Shown piece after piece: positions 8,811-18,075 of a DNA stretch of 64,000 nt (positions are counted from its first letter, which is position 1; every line of letters begins with the position of its first letter). Source of the DNA: an uncultured Aquimarina sp. (GTDB lineage: Bacteria > Bacteroidota > Bacteroidia > Flavobacteriales > Flavobacteriaceae); the NCBI GenBank assembly GCA_947493035.1, contig CANLOW010000001.1:372001-436000 (forward strand), in the 5' to 3' direction. Position numbers and translations under genes: made by a program. Below the pieces are notes generated by a model that ran no database searches, was not told the origin of the DNA, and saw only the letters and a list, made by a program, of their open reading frames with translations.

Positions 8811-11081
8811 ATGTCTAAAACTGTAAAGCTCACTTATATTTTCACATACTTACTAGTGCTTTCAACTAAGCTTTTAGCTCAAAGTCATTTTAGTGTTTAT
8901 GTTTTTGATATTAAAAACAATACAGCTATAAGTAACGCTGCTATTGTTATGGAAAGTACAGGTAAAGGAACTTATACTGATAATAACGGGTATTTTGAGC
9001 TAGACAATAGCTCTAAAAATGAAATAATAGTTATTTCTAAGATTGGTTATGAAACCAAAAGATTACATTCCTCTAAAATTGAAAACACTATATATTTAAC
9101 CCCTAAATCGAATAACCTCAATGAAACCATTATTCATGGATTTTCTAGTAGTCAACTGAAAAAAATTACTCCCGATCAAATCTATTTTTCAAAAAAGGAT
9201 ATCGAAAAACTCCCCTTCATTCTAGGAGAAAAAGACATCATAAAATTGATACAGTTAACTCCAGGGATTCAACCAGCAAGTGAAGGTCAATCCGGATTAC
9301 TTGTACGAGGAGGAAATGCCAGTATGAATTTAACATTACTGGATAATGTATACCTTCATAACACTGCACATTTAGGTGGTTTATTTACAGCTATAAATTC
9401 TGATTTCGTTCATTCACTTTCTTTTTCTAAGGCCGGATTTGATGGTCAATTCGGAGGGCGTTTGTCTTCAATTACTGAAATTAATACGTTAGAAAAACCT
9501 AAAACAACCTCCTTCAATGGTAGTATAGGCCTTTTAGCTGCGAAGATTACTGGAAATATTAAAATCAATGAAAAAAATAGCTTGCTAGTATCTGGGCGTA
9601 GGAGTTACTTGGAAGTTTTGAAACCGTTGATAAATGATAACGAATCAATACTGGGTGACACTAAAAATTATTTCTTATATGACTTTTTGACTAAGTATAG
9701 ATATGAATTTAATGCTAAGAGTTCTTTTGAAGCATTTACATACATTACACGAGATAACTTCTCTGATAAAACAAAGGTAAAAAGCAGGAAATTAGTTTGG
9801 GGTAATTTGCTAATAGGGGCAAATTTTCGTCATAATTATTCAGAAAATCTAAATTCTAAAACAACAGTATCTAATAGCTATTATGAATTTGAATTTAGTG
9901 ACAACAACTTTCCTTTCAATTACGATGCAAAAAATACATTTAATAATTTTAGTATAAAACATACATTATCACTTAAATGGAATAATAAGCTACTTAAATT
10001 TGGAGGTAATTTTGATATAAATTCGACTTTACCGAAAAGGATAAATGCAAGTATAGATTATACTCCTATTGTGGTACAAAACCAAGTACGTTTTCATTTT
10101 AAAGAGACTGCTATTTTTGGTGATTTAGAATTACCTATTTCAAATAAAACAAGCCTTAAAACAGGCCTTAGAATAATCAACTATAGGCTTGACAACAATG
10201 TATTTGTTGAGAAAAACAATCGTATCGAGTATGAGCCTCGGTTAAGCTTAAAATATGATTTAACGTCTCAAAATGCATTTAAACTTAGCTATCAACGGAT
10301 CTCTCAATTTATGCATCAAGCTTCAATACCAGGATTGAGTCTTCCTATTGATTTTTTTATTACTAGTACTAAAGTGATCAAACCACAAATTTCGGATCAA
10401 TTAAGTTTTGGGTATACACACGAGCATAATGGTTTTCAATTAAACTCAAGTATTTATTATAAAAAAATATCTAACTATACTGAATTTATTAATGGTGCTG
10501 CCAACAATCTATTTAATAGTGATATTTTTAATGACATTGCTGTTGGTTCGCTAAATAGTTACGGATTAGAAGTTTCTGTAAAGAAAAAAATAAAACGATT
10601 TACTTCTCAAACGGCATTTACTCTTTCAAGATCTATTGCGAATTTTAAAGTAATTAATGAAGGGAAAGACTTTCCTGCAACTTTTGACAGACCTATAAAC
10701 ATCAATACAATCCTTAGATACCAACTGAATAAACGCATAGAAATTGGAGCACTCTTTATATATACAAGCGGACAAACATATACTAGACCTAAAGATGTAC
10801 GTATCATAAATGAGGAACCCCTTTTAAATTTTGAACAAAAAAACAGATCTAGATATCCTAGCTATCATAGATTAGATCTCTCCTGTACTTATAGTTTCAA
10901 ACCTAAAAAGAAATGGAATTCTAAATTAAATCTAACTTTATATAATGTTTACAATCAAAAAAACACTTTCAATATATATCATAAAATAGATGGAGACCTT
11001 TCGCAATCATACTCATTTTCTGAAGTTAGAGAAGCCTTATTCCCTTTTATCCCTACCCTAAATTGGTTGTTTAAGTTTTAA
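8811..11081 (+). CDS. TonB-dependent receptor with CarboxypepD-like N-terminal domain
   Basis: 756 residues. Signal peptide at about 1-24 (ending L-L-A-Q), then a CarboxypepD-regulatory-like (beta-sandwich) domain at about 26-100. The plug at about 130-225 has L-T-P-G-I-Q-P and L-V-R-G-G-N-A-S-M-N, and the 22-strand barrel ends in an aromatic terminus (W-L-F-K-F). It has no STN domain, so unlike the receptor at 3206 it should not signal through a FecR. The next gene, 10 bases downstream, is a DUF4249 lipoprotein, a frequent partner of this receptor type in Bacteroidota. Substrate unknown. Confidence 0.92.
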   Translation: MSKTVKLTYIFTYLLVLSTKLLAQSHFSVYVFDIKNNTAISNAAIVMESTGKGTYTDNNGYFELDNSSKNEIIVISKIGYETKRLHSSKIENTIYLTPKSNNLNETIIHGFSSSQLKKITPDQIYFSKKDIEKLPFILGEKDIIKLIQLTPGIQPASEGQSGLLVRGGNASMNLTLLDNVYLHNTAHLGGLFTAINSDFVHSLSFSKAGFDGQFGGRLSSITEINTLEKPKTTSFNGSIGLLAAKITGNIKINEKNSLLVSGRRSYLEVLKPLINDNESILGDTKNYFLYDFLTKYRYEFNAKSSFEAFTYITRDNFSDKTKVKSRKLVWGNLLIGANFRHNYSENLNSKTTVSNSYYEFEFSDNNFPFNYDAKNTFNNFSIKHTLSLKWNNKLLKFGGNFDINSTLPKRINASIDYTPIVVQNQVRFHFKETAIFGDLELPISNKTSLKTGLRIINYRLDNNVFVEKNNRIEYEPRLSLKYDLTSQNAFKLSYQRISQFMHQASIPGLSLPIDFFITSTKVIKPQISDQLSFGYTHEHNGFQLNSSIYYKKISNYTEFINGAANNLFNSDIFNDIAVGSLNSYGLEVSVKKKIKRFTSQTAFTLSRSIANFKVINEGKDFPATFDRPININTILRYQLNKRIEIGALFIYTSGQTYTRPKDVRIINEEPLLNFEQKNRSRYPSYHRLDLSCTYSFKPKKKWNSKLNLTLYNVYNQKNTFNIYHKIDGDLSQSYSFSEVREALFPFIPTLNWLFKF

Positions 11082-11091
11082 CGTAATCTCT

Positions 11092-11940
11092 ATGAAAAAG
11101 ACATTTTTTTTAATTCCTATTATTCTGATCATAATATCATGCAGTAAAGAACTTAATGATGTGTCGTCTGATGACAACTTAACTGTAGAAGCTAAAATAA
11201 ATGAAGGAGACTATGCCGAAATTTTCCTAACTAACGCTTTAACTTTCAACTCAAAAATTGATTCTCTTGCTATTTTAAATTCTATTGAATCAAAAGCGAA
11301 AGTGACACTTTCTGATGGCGAAACTTCAGAAGTACTAAGCTTGAAGAGAAATGATAGTCGCTTCCCGTTTGTCTTCTACGGAAGCAATAGAATTAAAGGA
11401 AGTATTGAAAAAAATTATAAGCTATCAATATCAATTAGAGATAAAGAATTTACCTCTAATACCTCAATACCATCTAAACCTTCTATTCTAAGTGCAGAAA
11501 TAATAGAAACTGATGATGAAAAAGAAATTACCGAAAAATTTTTAAGTATTAAATTAACTATTGATAACACTGAAAACACAACACGTTATTTTAAAATTCT
11601 GATAAAAAACACAAAAGAAACAAACTTTAAAAGTGCTGAACCTTTTATTTTTAATTCGGAAACGCTTAGTTCTAATGATAGTTTTCCTTTATTTGTATCT
11701 TACCCTAAAAAGATAAATGGTGAGGTTAAAAATCAAATAAAAAAGGGAGCATCTTTCGAACTTTCGTTAGTATCCATTACTAGAGAACAATTTGACTTTT
11801 GGAAAGCTATAAAAGGTGATCAAACAAACACAATTGAAGAGAATAGCTTTTCAATTAATATTCCTTCAAATATTTCTAATGATGCTTTTGGCTATTGGTC
11901 TGGAGAAAACACTACAACAATAAGGGTTGACATTCCTTAA
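11092..11940 (+). CDS. DUF4249-like outer-membrane lipoprotein, partner of the TonB receptor
   Basis: 282 residues. A lipoprotein signal peptide ends in the lipobox I-I-I-S-C at about residue 18, followed by S-K-E. The mature part is a beta-rich Ig-like region followed by a longer beta domain, in the pattern of DUF4249 proteins. Such proteins are usually encoded directly after CarboxypepD-plug TonB receptors, as here (10-base gap, so co-transcribed). It probably sits on the outer membrane and helps present the receptor's substrate; the substrate is unknown. The family name rests on pattern and context rather than a search. Confidence 0.75.
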   Translation: MKKTFFLIPIILIIISCSKELNDVSSDDNLTVEAKINEGDYAEIFLTNALTFNSKIDSLAILNSIESKAKVTLSDGETSEVLSLKRNDSRFPFVFYGSNRIKGSIEKNYKLSISIRDKEFTSNTSIPSKPSILSAEIIETDDEKEITEKFLSIKLTIDNTENTTRYFKILIKNTKETNFKSAEPFIFNSETLSSNDSFPLFVSYPKKINGEVKNQIKKGASFELSLVSITREQFDFWKAIKGDQTNTIEENSFSINIPSNISNDAFGYWSGENTTTIRVDIP

Positions 11941-11988
11941 AATAAGGCATCAAAATATATCTTACTGTCTAATAGTATATTTACAAAA

Positions 11989-12022
11989 AAACCGACAAAC
12001 AATTTTACTCATTTATCGGTTT
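11989..12022. terminator. Hairpin between convergent genes
   Basis: AAACCGACAAA and TTTATCGGTTT form an 11-base stem with one mismatch and a 12-base loop. It lies between the stop of the DUF4249 gene and the stop of the minus-strand lipoprotein, with an A-run on the left that serves as a T-run for minus-strand transcription. Confidence 0.65.
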
Positions 12023-12043
12023 ATCACATTTTGGGGGAAATGC

Positions 12044-12487
12044 TTATTCTACTGTAATTGTGTTTACCGGAGAAGCAACACGTTTATAATGTCTTTCAAC
12101 GAATTTAGAATCCTCCAATGTTTTAATTGTCAACAAGTTTTGATTAACAATAACTGTACCTTCTTGACTCTCCCCTTCTGAAAAATTGATAGTAACCTTG
12201 TTTCCCTCAAAGGAAAATTCACCTACAATCTCTTCATTCGCATCACATTGAAAAGTGGTGCCATTTTGACTGGTAGAATTGTTATAGAAATTACCGCTTA
12301 AAGCAAAAGTGATTCTATTTTTAAGATCACATTCACTTAATGCTTGGCCTTGACTATTGATCTCTTTCCCTAGCAATTCCCAATTTCCAGCTACCTCTTT
12401 TTCATATCGTATACGATTTACGTCTTCAGTCTCGCAACTGCATAAACAGACAAGCGCTATTAGTAGCGCAAATAAGTTGGTTTTCAT
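12044..12487 (-). CDS. Lipocalin-like domain lipoprotein
   Basis: 147 residues from the ATG at 12487. Signal peptide with lipobox L-C-S-C at about residue 18, then a small beta-barrel domain starting with G-x-W-E-L and followed by strand-rich sequence ending R-H-Y-K-R. This is the usual look of the lipocalin-like lipoproteins common in Bacteroidota. The frame extends upstream to 12568, but a TATATTTG promoter element at 12512-12519 and the clean signal peptide support the shorter start. Ligand and role are unknown. Confidence 0.75.
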   Translation of the reverse strand: MKTNLFALLIALVCLCSCETEDVNRIRYEKEVAGNWELLGKEINSQGQALSECDLKNRITFALSGNFYNNSTSQNGTTFQCDANEEIVGEFSFEGNKVTINFSEGESQEGTVIVNQNLLTIKTLEDSKFVERHYKRVASPVNTITVE

Positions 12488-12511
12488 AGTAATAACTTGT
12501 TTTGTTAGCAC

Positions 12512-12519
12512 CAAATATA
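12512..12519 (-). promoter_or_regulatory. -7 promoter element (TATATTTG) for the lipocalin-like lipoprotein
   Basis: Perfect match to the Bacteroidota -7 consensus TAnnTTTG on the minus strand, 24 bases before the chosen ATG. The nearest TTG is only 15 bases further upstream, so the -33 element is not ideal. Confidence 0.45.
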
Positions 12520-12698
12520 TACAGCAAACCCTTACAAATACTGGCTGTTCGACGAAATACAAAACCAACTACAACTAACTAAAAATTAGATATTTGAAAC
12601 ATCATTGAAACAAAAAACATAGCATAAAATGTTAAATTTTATGACTAAAAACTAAAAAAGACGTCAAATACAAACTCCAACAATAATAAAACATTGAA

Positions 12699-12714
12699 TT
12701 ACAATCGATTGTAA
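12699..12714. promoter_or_regulatory. 16-base perfect palindrome downstream of queG
   Basis: TTACAATCGATTGTAA followed by AAAA. It lies between queG and the lipocalin-like gene, both on the minus strand. It could be an operator or a weak terminator stem; the sequence alone does not decide. Confidence 0.3.
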
Positions 12715-12750
12715 AAAATTTCATTGATTAACAAATATCAAAGCATTGTG

Positions 12751-13698
12751 CTATTTCAAAAAATCTAGATTACGTTTTAATCCTGAAAACTTAGTTCGTT
12801 TTACTGCTGATTTTTGAAATACCTTTCGAAAGACATCTTCCGTAATTTCTTCCCAATCTTGGTAGGTCATTGTCAATAAATCGGGGTGCGGATTAAATAG
12901 CGGTTCGCTATGCGGTTTTGAGAATCGATTCCAAGGACACACATCTTGACACACATCACAACCAAACATCCAGTTATCGAATTTCCCCTTCATCGAGGTA
13001 GGAAGACTATCTTTTAACTCAATGGTGAAATAAGAAATGCACTTGCTGCCATCTACCACATAAGGTGCTACAATAGCTTGCGTTGGGCATGCATCTAAAC
13101 AAGCGGTACAACTTCCACAATGGTCCGTCGTAACATAATCTGCTTCCAATTCGATATCCAAGATCAATTCGGCAATAAAAAAGAAAGATCCCGCTTGTTT
13201 TTGGATAAGGTTACTATTTTTTCCAATCCACCCTAAACCACTTTTAGCAGCCCAAGCCTTGTCCAATACAGGAGCAGAATCTACAAATGCCCTCCCAGAT
13301 ACTGTTCCTATTTCTGCATCTATGAAATGATGTAATTCTTTCAATTTGGTTTTTATGATATGATGGTAATCCTGACCATATGCATATTTAGAAATCTTAG
13401 GAGCATTAGCATCTTTTTGTGTTTCTGACGAAAAGTAATTCAACAATAAAGAAACCACACTTTTAGATCCTTCTACTAGTTTAGTCGGATCAAGGCGCTT
13501 ATCAAAATGATTGGCCATATAGCTCATTTGACCATGACGATTTTCTTTAAGCCATTTTTCTAATCTTGGTGCCTCATCTTCTAAAAAATCTGCCTTACTA
13601 ATTCCACAAGATAAAAACCCCAAACGCTTTGCTTCTTCTTTGATCATAACTGACCATTTGGAAGCATTTATGGTTTTATTTTGATGAGATTGTGACAT
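12751..13698 (-). CDS. queG: Epoxyqueuosine reductase
   Basis: 315 residues, the short form usual in Bacteroidota. QueG reduces epoxyqueuosine to queuosine in the wobble position of tRNAs for Tyr, His, Asn and Asp, using cobalamin and two 4Fe-4S clusters. Both cluster motifs are present: [12 protein letters not shown] (about 195-206) and [10 protein letters not shown] (about 249-258). The N-terminal L-S-C-G-I-S and A-Y-G-x-D-Y-H motifs also match. It is the third gene after ruvB and the P450, 26 bases behind the latter, so probably one transcript. Complete and typical. Confidence 0.95.
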   Translation of the reverse strand: MSQSHQNKTINASKWSVMIKEEAKRLGFLSCGISKADFLEDEAPRLEKWLKENRHGQMSYMANHFDKRLDPTKLVEGSKSVVSLLLNYFSSETQKDANAPKISKYAYGQDYHHIIKTKLKELHHFIDAEIGTVSGRAFVDSAPVLDKAWAAKSGLGWIGKNSNLIQKQAGSFFFIAELILDIELEADYVTTDHCGSCTACLDACPTQAIVAPYVVDGSKCISYFTIELKDSLPTSMKGKFDNWMFGCDVCQDVCPWNRFSKPHSEPLFNPHPDLLTMTYQDWEEITEDVFRKVFQKSAVKRTKFSGLKRNLDFLK

Positions 13699-13724
13699 AT
13701 GAGTTAACTAAAGGAATTGAGCTT

Positions 13725-15053
13725 TTAATGATTACGTGACTTAAATTTTAAAATAACATTTACAGGTCTTAAAGTAATAAGTGGCTTATAATCTATTTGA
13801 TCGTTTACGGTGGTTATCTCAAACTGTTTTATAATCTCGGTAATGGTTACTAGCATTTCATAAATAGCAAAATTACTTCCAACACACATTCTTGAGCCTG
13901 CTCCAAAAGGATAGTAAATACCCGAATAATTCTTTAGTTTATCTTTAGTAAAGCGTTCGGGTTTAAATTCTTCAGCATCTTCCCATAGCTGAGGGTCTCT
14001 ATGAATTTCAAAAAAAGAAATCAGAAACTCTTGATCCTTCTTTATGGACAAATCTCCGTAAGTATCATCTTCTATCGCCATTCGATCCGTAAAATATGCT
14101 GGAGGGAATAAACGCATAGATTCATCTATACATTGCTTTGTAAAAGTAGCTTCTTCGAAAAGCCCCATCAAATTATTTGCCTTGTCCGAAAAATTATTAA
14201 CTTCATTAAGCACCTTTTCTTGTATCATACTATGCTTACCTAACAATGCTAGCGTAAATGTCAATGCACTTGAAGTTGTTTCGTGACCGGCAACAAATAG
14301 AATTAAAATCTCATCAATTAATTGATCGTTAGTCATCGAATTTCCATCCTCATAGGTACTATGTAATAGTATATTTAAAAGATCATCATACGTCTCATTT
14401 GAATTTCTTCTAGACTCAATTACCTTATTAATGAGTTCTTGTAACTCTACAGAGAGTCGTTTTGTTTCTTTTCTTTTACCACTAATTTCACGCCACCATC
14501 TTAAAAAAGGTAATCGCATTTCTAGCATAAAGTCACTCTGAATTTTTTCTATGATATGCTGCATCCGTTTCATCGTAACAACATCACTTGTATAGCCAAA
14601 AAGGGATTTAGCAACTACCTTAAAGGCTAAATCTGTTGTAAAATCATAAACATCAAAAGCATGATCAGTTTCAATTGACGAAATCTCGTCTAGTATTACT
14701 CGACGAATTATCAAAGCGACAATTTCTAACTTTTTTTTATAAAATGAAGGTTGAATTAACTTACGCTGTTGCCGCCAGTAACTACCATTAGATGTCAATA
14801 ATCCTCCACCAAGGTAGAATTTTAATTTTTCGGATTGTAATGGCGATTTATGATATTTCTTTTGAGCCTTTTGAAGAATCTGCTGTGTTAACTTGTGATT
14901 ACGAGTAAACAACACACTATAATTCGGCTTAAGATAAATTCTAAAAGTATCTCCTAGACTATTGAATTTAAGATTATGAAAACGCAAAGGGTTTTTCATG
15001 ATTTTTGGAGCTTTTAGCATTAACTCTAAAAAACGAACCTCTTTCATCTTCAT
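13725..15053 (-). CDS. Cytochrome P450
   Basis: 442 residues. The I-helix oxygen-activation motif A-G-H-E-T-T-S (about 256), the K-helix E-S-M-R (about 310) and the haem-binding loop F-G-A-G-S-R-M-C-V-G (about 385) are all intact. There is no N-terminal membrane anchor, so it should be a soluble bacterial enzyme that needs separate redox partners; no ferredoxin or ferredoxin reductase gene is adjacent. P450s hydroxylate fatty acids, terpenoids or similar compounds; the substrate is not visible. It lies between ruvB (11-base gap) and queG (26-base gap), which have no obvious link to it. An ATG two codons downstream is an alternative start. Confidence 0.93.
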   Translation of the reverse strand: MKMKEVRFLELMLKAPKIMKNPLRFHNLKFNSLGDTFRIYLKPNYSVLFTRNHKLTQQILQKAQKKYHKSPLQSEKLKFYLGGGLLTSNGSYWRQQRKLIQPSFYKKKLEIVALIIRRVILDEISSIETDHAFDVYDFTTDLAFKVVAKSLFGYTSDVVTMKRMQHIIEKIQSDFMLEMRLPFLRWWREISGKRKETKRLSVELQELINKVIESRRNSNETYDDLLNILLHSTYEDGNSMTNDQLIDEILILFVAGHETTSSALTFTLALLGKHSMIQEKVLNEVNNFSDKANNLMGLFEEATFTKQCIDESMRLFPPAYFTDRMAIEDDTYGDLSIKKDQEFLISFFEIHRDPQLWEDAEEFKPERFTKDKLKNYSGIYYPFGAGSRMCVGSNFAIYEMLVTITEIIKQFEITTVNDQIDYKPLITLRPVNVILKFKSRNH

Positions 15054-15064
15054 CTAATTAATTA

Positions 15065-16087
15065 TTAAAACAACTGTCCTTGTTCAGGACCTTTTGTTCT
15101 TCCCAAATGACGATAAGCCAATTCCGTTACTTCTCTTCCTCTAGGCGTACGCATGATAAATCCTTGCTGAATTAAGAAAGGTTCATATACCTCTTCAATA
15201 GTCTCTGAACTTTCGCTAACGGCAGTAGCAACTGTGTTAAGACCAACAGGACCTCCTTTAAATTTATCAATAATTGTGGTCAGTATCTTATTATCCATTT
15301 CATCTAAACCAAAAGCATCAACATTCAATGCTTTTAATGAGAATTGAGCGATTTCAAGGTCAATACTTCCATTCCCTTTAATTTGAGCAAAATCTCTCAC
15401 ACGACGTAACAGTGCATTTGCAATACGAGGGGTACCACGACTACGCCCTGCTATTTCAATGGCAGCTTTTTGATCAATCGGTACACTTAAAATTGAGGCA
15501 CTACGTTCTATTATCGTTGACAATAATTCTGTAGAATAATATTGAAGTCTAGATTGTATTCCAAAACGAGCCCTCATAGGCGCCGTTAACAAACCTGAAC
15601 GAGTTGTTGCTCCTATTAATGTAAATTCATCTAAATGAATTTGAACAGTACGGGCATTAGGACCACTTTCGATCATAATATCGATTTTGAAGTCTTCCAT
15701 AGCAGAATACAAATACTCTTCTACAATAGGACTCAATCGATGAATCTCATCAATAAAAAGAACATCTCTAGGATCTAAATTCGTGAGTAAACCTGCCAAA
15801 TCACCAGGCTTATCTAAAACTGGTCCTGAAGTGATTTTAATACCAACACCTAATTCATTGGCTACAATATTAGCCAGTGTTGTCTTACCTAAACCAGGAG
15901 GACCATGAAACAAAGTATGATCTAAAGCTTCTCCTCTCATATTAGCAGCTTTTACAAAAATTTGTAAATTTTCTAATACTTGATCTTGTCCTGCAAAATC
16001 ATCAAAACTTAATGGCCTTAAAGCCTTTTCAATATCATGATCTTGTGGGGTGAAATTATCGCTTGATGGATCTAGGTTTGAATTCAA
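15065..16087 (-). CDS. ruvB: Holliday junction branch migration ATPase RuvB
   Basis: 340 residues, full length. Walker [10 protein letters not shown] (about 62-70), Walker B F-I-D-E-I-H (about 112-117), sensor G-A-T-T-R (about 165) and the C-terminal winged helix ending in P-R-G-R are present. RuvB drives branch migration with RuvA and hands junctions to RuvC, encoded separately at 29867. It heads the ruvB-P450-queG run. A TACTTTTG -7 motif lies about 90 bases upstream. Confidence 0.97.
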   Translation of the reverse strand: MNSNLDPSSDNFTPQDHDIEKALRPLSFDDFAGQDQVLENLQIFVKAANMRGEALDHTLFHGPPGLGKTTLANIVANELGVGIKITSGPVLDKPGDLAGLLTNLDPRDVLFIDEIHRLSPIVEEYLYSAMEDFKIDIMIESGPNARTVQIHLDEFTLIGATTRSGLLTAPMRARFGIQSRLQYYSTELLSTIIERSASILSVPIDQKAAIEIAGRSRGTPRIANALLRRVRDFAQIKGNGSIDLEIAQFSLKALNVDAFGLDEMDNKILTTIIDKFKGGPVGLNTVATAVSESSETIEEVYEPFLIQQGFIMRTPRGREVTELAYRHLGRTKGPEQGQLF

Positions 16088-16140
16088 TTTAATAATAGGT
16101 TAAGACTGCTATCCAATTGACAGAATCATCTATTTGATAA

Positions 16141-16165
16141 GATTCCTGCCTACGCAGGAATGACG
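16141..16165. repeat. Short palindromic element (REP-like)
   Basis: ATTCCTGC-CTAC-GCAGGAAT forms an 8-base stem with a 4-base loop, flanked by G and GACG. On the other strand it reads CGTCATTCCTGCGTAGGCAG and so on. It has the CATTCCT-(spacer)-AGGAATC layout of interspersed palindromes seen in many Flavobacteriia genomes. A diverged relative lies at 37701-37723. Confidence 0.5.
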
Positions 16166-16176
16166 TAGGACTCTTA

Positions 16177-16184
16177 CAAAAGTA
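16177..16184 (-). promoter_or_regulatory. -7 promoter element (TACTTTTG) upstream of ruvB
   Basis: Perfect TAnnTTTG on the minus strand. The -33 region reads TTT rather than TTG at 19-base spacing. If used, the transcript leader would contain the palindromic element at 16141-16165. Confidence 0.4.
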
Positions 16185-16201
16185 TGACTATCGTATAAAA
16201 T

Positions 16202-16225
16202 AAAAAAGCCCTCATAAGAGGGCTT
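16202..16225 (-). terminator. Rho-independent terminator of the act/cox operon
   Basis: Perfect 8-base stem (AAGCCCTC / GAGGGCTT) with a 4-base loop. On the minus strand it is followed by a T-run, 31 bases after the cytochrome oxidase subunit I stop. Confidence 0.88.
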
Positions 16226-16255
16226 AAAGTATAATAGTTTAGTCACTGACTAAAA

Positions 16256-18043
16256 TTAGTGAGTCAATTCTTCTTCTCCTTCTTGAAGAGGAGCTGTTTG
16301 AGGTGTATAATCTTGACCTTCGATTACATACTCTCCATTTTCCTTAGTCTTACTATAATCATAAGCCCAACGATATACAGTTGGCAATTCACCTGGCCAA
16401 TTACCATGAACATGCTCTACAGGAGTGGTCCACTCTAAAGTATTTGATTTCCAAGGATTTTGCTCTGCCTTCTTACCGTAAAACATTGAATATATAAAGT
16501 TGTACAAGAATACCAATTGTGCAGCTGCAGTTATGATAGCAAAAACAGTAATCAATACATTTGTATCAGCTAAATCATCAAAATATGGGAAGTTAGTATA
16601 TGTATAGTAACGTCTTGGCAATCCTGCCATCCCTACAAAGTGCATAGGGAAGAATACTCCATATGCTCCAATAGCAGTTACCCAAAAGTGTACATATCCA
16701 AGATTCTTATTCATCATTTTACCATACATCTTCGGGAACCAATGATATACTCCTGCAAATAAACCATACAACGCAGATATACCCATTACTAAGTGGAAGT
16801 GAGCTACTACAAAATATGTATCATGAACATTAATATCTAGTGTACTATCTCCTAATATAATTCCAGTTAAACCTCCTGTAATAAAAGTTGATACTAATCC
16901 AATAGAAAACAACATCCCAGGGTTAAACTGTAAGTTACCTTTCCAAAGCGTTGTAATGTAATTAAACGATTTTACTGCTGAAGGAATTGCAATTAATAAT
17001 GTTGTAAATGTGAATACTGATCCTAAGAATGGGTTCATACCTGATACGAACATATGATGACCCCATACGATAGTAGATAAGAATGCAATTGCAATAATTG
17101 ATCCTACCATGGCACGGTATCCAAAGATTGGCTTACGAGAATTCGTAGCAATAACTTCTGAAGTAATTCCTAATGCTGGTAATAATACGATATAAACCTC
17201 AGGGTGACCTAAGAACCAAAACAGGTGCTCAAATAATACTGGCGAACCACCTTGGTTATGTAGTACTTCTCCTTGTATAAATATATCACTTAAATAGAAT
17301 GAAGTTCCAAAACTTCTATCCATGATCAATAATAAAGCTGCTGATAATAATACTGGGAAAGAAACTACCCCGATTACAGCTGTAATAAAGAATGCCCATA
17401 TCGTTAATGGTAAACGAGTCATTGACATACCCTTAGTACGCAAGTTGATTACTGTAACTACATAATTTAAAGAACCTAATAATGAAGAGGCAATAAATAT
17501 AGCCATAGACACTAACCATAATGTCATACCTAATCCTGAACCTGGCATTGCTTGTGGTAAAGCACTTAATGGTGGGTAGATAGTCCACCCAGCTGCTGCA
17601 GGACCTGCTTCTATAAACAATGAAAAAACCATGATCACAGAACTCAAGAAAAACAACCAGTAAGAAACCATGTTCATGAAACCTGAAGCCATATCACGGG
17701 CTCCAATTTGCAATGGAATCAATAGGTTACTGAAAGTACCTGACAATCCAGCTGTTAGCACGAAGAATACCATTATAGTACCATGAATAGTAACTAACGC
17801 TAAATAAACATTAGGATCCATAACTCCATCAGGAGCCCATTTCCCTAATAATACTTCAAATATTTGGAAAGATTGTTCTGGCCATGCAATTTGCATTCTA
17901 AAAAGTAATGACATTGCAATACCTATGATACCCATTAATAAGCCAGTAATTAAATACTGCTTGGATATCATTTTATGGTCTTCACTAAATATATATTTAG
18001 TGATAAACGTTTCCTTATGGTGGTGTCCGTGATCTGCTGACAT
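16256..18043 (-). CDS. ctaD: Cytochrome c oxidase subunit I
   Basis: 595 residues, with 12 or more membrane helices. It carries the haem a/a3 and CuB ligands: the G-H-P-E-V-Y-I motif (His and cross-linked Tyr), the W-G-H-H-M-F pair, and H-D-T-Y-F-V-V-A-H-F-H, which supplies the high-spin and low-spin haem histidines. This is an A-type haem-copper oxidase core that reduces oxygen at the inner membrane. It is the last gene of the respiratory run, 32 bases after subunit II. In Bacteroidota with this gene order, electrons reach it from alternative complex III, probably within a supercomplex. Confidence 0.97.
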   Translation of the reverse strand: MSADHGHHHKETFITKYIFSEDHKMISKQYLITGLLMGIIGIAMSLLFRMQIAWPEQSFQIFEVLLGKWAPDGVMDPNVYLALVTIHGTIMVFFVLTAGLSGTFSNLLIPLQIGARDMASGFMNMVSYWLFFLSSVIMVFSLFIEAGPAAAGWTIYPPLSALPQAMPGSGLGMTLWLVSMAIFIASSLLGSLNYVVTVINLRTKGMSMTRLPLTIWAFFITAVIGVVSFPVLLSAALLLIMDRSFGTSFYLSDIFIQGEVLHNQGGSPVLFEHLFWFLGHPEVYIVLLPALGITSEVIATNSRKPIFGYRAMVGSIIAIAFLSTIVWGHHMFVSGMNPFLGSVFTFTTLLIAIPSAVKSFNYITTLWKGNLQFNPGMLFSIGLVSTFITGGLTGIILGDSTLDINVHDTYFVVAHFHLVMGISALYGLFAGVYHWFPKMYGKMMNKNLGYVHFWVTAIGAYGVFFPMHFVGMAGLPRRYYTYTNFPYFDDLADTNVLITVFAIITAAAQLVFLYNFIYSMFYGKKAEQNPWKSNTLEWTTPVEHVHGNWPGELPTVYRWAYDYSKTKENGEYVIEGQDYTPQTAPLQEGEEELTH

Positions 18044-18075
18044 AACCTATCTTTTATTCTAAAATTATAAAAATA

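Noticed and set aside
12488-12568. Longer start for the lipocalin-like lipoprotein
   Set aside because: It would place the TATATTTG promoter element inside the gene and bury the lipoprotein signal peptide.
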